Of a DNA stretch of 12,917 bases, positions 11,531-12,917 are shown one piece after another. A model generated the notes under the pieces. That model ran no database searches. It was not told where the DNA came from and was given only the letters and a program-made list of their open reading frames with translations. Position 1 is the first letter of the stretch. Each line of letters begins with the position of its first letter. Source of the stretch: Thermoproteati archaeon (GTDB lineage Archaea > Thermoproteota > Thermoprotei_A > Marsarchaeales > UBA168); contig JAGDXH010000012.1 in the NCBI GenBank assembly GCA_023256295.1, positions 43,885 through 56,801 on the forward strand. The letters are read 5' to 3'. The position numbers and the translations under genes were made by a program.

Positions 11531-12917
11531 GTGCCAGCTGAGGACGTCGTCCATCAGGTCTTCACGTCTGCCGACTTTCTGCTGAAAAGAAAACAAGAAA
11601 AGGTGCAGGCGATCAGGTCAGCGGCTCCTGCCTTTCGCGGGATCTTTCTTGAAGGGCTGCGTGCACGGGATGTAAAGTCGCTGACGTATGCGGCCATAGA
11701 CGGTACGGAAAGTGTGGATAGCAGGTTGGACTTCATGATTTTTTACGCGGGGGCCTTTGGGTACATAGGCGCTCTTAAGGCAGGCAACGACGAGCTGCTC
11801 ATGGAAGAAGAAAGGTCTGTCAGCGGTCCCACAGAGATCTCTATGGCAGTGCCCGTGCATGAGGGGGACGTGACGGACATACTGCAGGCCTCCGAAGAGG
11901 ACGTTTCCATCTTCCCATCGCTCTTGATGGAGCTAAGCGAGCTTCAGCTCGCGCGCCAGATAATGTCTATTGCAGCTCCAAAGCTCTTGCTTTTGGATAG
12001 GTCAATTTCCCTAGAGTACGCCCATCTGTTGAAGGACTCCTTGGAACTACTCGGAAAAGGAGGGACGGCGCTCTTCCCAGAGATTCTGGCTTTCTGGGGC
12101 ACGACCACCTTGCCTTGCATCGTGCCGCCTCCTTTCATATCCCCACAGCTGGACTGGGCGTTGCTTGAATCTCTGGGGACGAAAAGATGGTCCTCTTGGA
12201 AAGAACTTTCTGAGCAGCTGGGCCTCTCTGGGATGCAGGATCTCGTGAGAGAGGCAGCATTTGCTTTGAACGACCAGACGATTTCTAGGTTAGGGATTCC
12301 GCTCTTGAGGGATGAGTTCTCGCTGGACGGGCGTTTCGTTGGATTGGAAGGCCAGCTGGAATCCGCTTTATCCAGCGTTCTGGAGCACCTTTTCTCTTCA
12401 AGAGAAGGCCATCCTCTTTGGGTGAACGGGAAGTGGATCAGAGAATCAGAGCTCAGGATGATCTCTTTTCTGACCCTTCGTTCGCTTATCGGCATGGCCC
12501 TGCGTTCCAGGAGTCTGATAGTTGGAATTACGAAGGTCTCATCCTCAACCGATTTCATGACCGGCGTCCTTCCGTCCATGGAGCGTTCCGGTAGGCTGAG
12601 CCGGGGAAGCGAGGGATTGGGCTTTGGCACGGACACTGCGTTTTTAGATGCGGTTGCTGGGGCTCTTGAGCTGAAGGCGCCCTGGAGGAGCGTGGAGTTC
12701 GATGCCGCTTATCACGGTGAATCCGTTGCTCCTGGGATATTTGCCCGTGGCTACTTCAAGTTGAGCTCTTCATCTTTGGGTCGGGTCTTTCCCTATGACA
12801 GGCTGCTTATGTCGCCGCCACCCCACGGGAGTTGGGTGGAGGGAGATGGCAGTTGGAGCGGAGATGGTCTGTCGGATTCGCTCTTCACCATGTTGCAAGC
12901 CATGGGTCACGGGGGCA
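11531..12917 (+). CDS. NurA-domain nuclease-like protein (3' end outside window)
   Basis: An open frame of 462 codons still open at the window edge. Motifs fit the NurA family, the 5'-3' nuclease that works with the HerA translocase in DNA-end resection: YAAIDGTES (54-61, motif I Asp57), LLMELSELQLARQI (131-144, acidic residue in a helix), KLLLLDRSIS (151-160, Asp156 where DGS(L/I) is usual), LIVGITKVSSS (329-339) and GYFKLSSS...VFPYDRLL near the end of what is seen. Replacing Gly by Arg after Asp156 is a small departure. The region between these motifs is longer than in typical NurA proteins. GTG at 11531 lies below a TATA box; the frame upstream is closed by TAG at 11474, and TTG at 11489 lies above the TATA box. 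herA is not in the window. Confidence 0.78.
   Translation, partial: MPAEDVVHQVFTSADFLLKRKQEKVQAIRSAAPAFRGIFLEGLRARDVKSLTYAAIDGTESVDSRLDFMIFYAGAFGYIGALKAGNDELLMEEERSVSGPTEISMAVPVHEGDVTDILQASEEDVSIFPSLLMELSELQLARQIMSIAAPKLLLLDRSISLEYAHLLKDSLELLGKGGTALFPEILAFWGTTTLPCIVPPPFISPQLDWALLESLGTKRWSSWKELSEQLGLSGMQDLVREAAFALNDQTISRLGIPLLRDEFSLDGRFVGLEGQLESALSSVLEHLFSSREGHPLWVNGKWIRESELRMISFLTLRSLIGMALRSRSLIVGITKVSSSTDFMTGVLPSMERSGRLSRGSEGLGFGTDTAFLDAVAGALELKAPWRSVEFDAAYHGESVAPGIFARGYFKLSSSSLGRVFPYDRLLMSPPPHGSWVEGDGSWSGDGLSDSLFTMLQAMGHGG

Noticed and set aside
11944..12636. Minus-strand 230-residue open frame opposite the NurA-like gene.
   Set aside because: The plus strand carries a long frame with NurA motifs through the same bases; the minus product is Ser/Pro-rich and matches nothing known.
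1..12917. CRISPR arrays, toxin-antitoxin pairs or defence islands.
   Set aside because: No regularly spaced repeats, cas genes or recognisable defence genes were seen.

Overview
The window looks like chromosomal DNA of a TACK-group (Thermoproteota) archaeon, most likely thermophilic and perhaps near the Nitrososphaeria/'Aigarchaeota' branch; the lineage is inference. Signs: an archaeal histone, ribosomal protein S17e, a beta-CASP RNA nuclease, an Lhr-like helicase, an archaeal C/D box sRNA, a tRNA with a non-canonical intron, a NurA-family nuclease, and genes that mostly start about 22-27 nt below an archaeal TATA-like box, as expected for leaderless mRNAs. TTG and GTG starts are common.

Layout: 1-32 is the 3' end of a tRNA whose 5' part lies outside. 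79-2306 (minus) carries a beta-CASP metallo-beta-lactamase nuclease, a UbiX-type flavin prenyltransferase and a histone. The histone and the S17e gene (2353-2847, plus) diverge from one near-symmetric TATA-like element. S17e has a tail of about 100 hydrophilic residues, and a C/D box sRNA follows 13 nt after its stop. About 375 bp after the sRNA is unassigned. 3295-4151 (minus) is a two-gene operon of a purine-type phosphoribosyltransferase and a MoaD/ThiS ubiquitin-fold protein that continues 23 residues past its Gly-Gly. A conserved-looking small protein of unknown function (4220-4567, plus) runs into the 3' end of a convergent tRNA-Ala(CGC) gene, whose D-loop is split by a 17-nt intron. 4740-5236 is a decayed transposase.

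5304-11260 (minus) is housekeeping: FKBP-type prolyl isomerase, cysteinyl-tRNA synthetase, a 36-residue single-span membrane protein absent from ordinary long-ORF lists, an 888-residue Lhr-like helicase with altered motifs II and III, and NAD kinase. Between the FKBP gene and the last gene lies a solo 3' end of an IS605-type tnpB with its right-end hairpin (omega-RNA scaffold-like). It abuts the promoter of a GTG-started NurA-like nuclease gene (11531 onward, plus) that runs off the window.

How the parts relate: most genes are unlinked informational or cofactor genes, each with its own promoter, often with the TATA box lying over the upstream gene's stop codon. No defence or CRISPR locus is visible. 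The most unusual content is RNA-level: the D-loop intron, the sRNA in the S17e 3' region and the orphan tnpB/omega-RNA-like end. No single wholly new system could be demonstrated.
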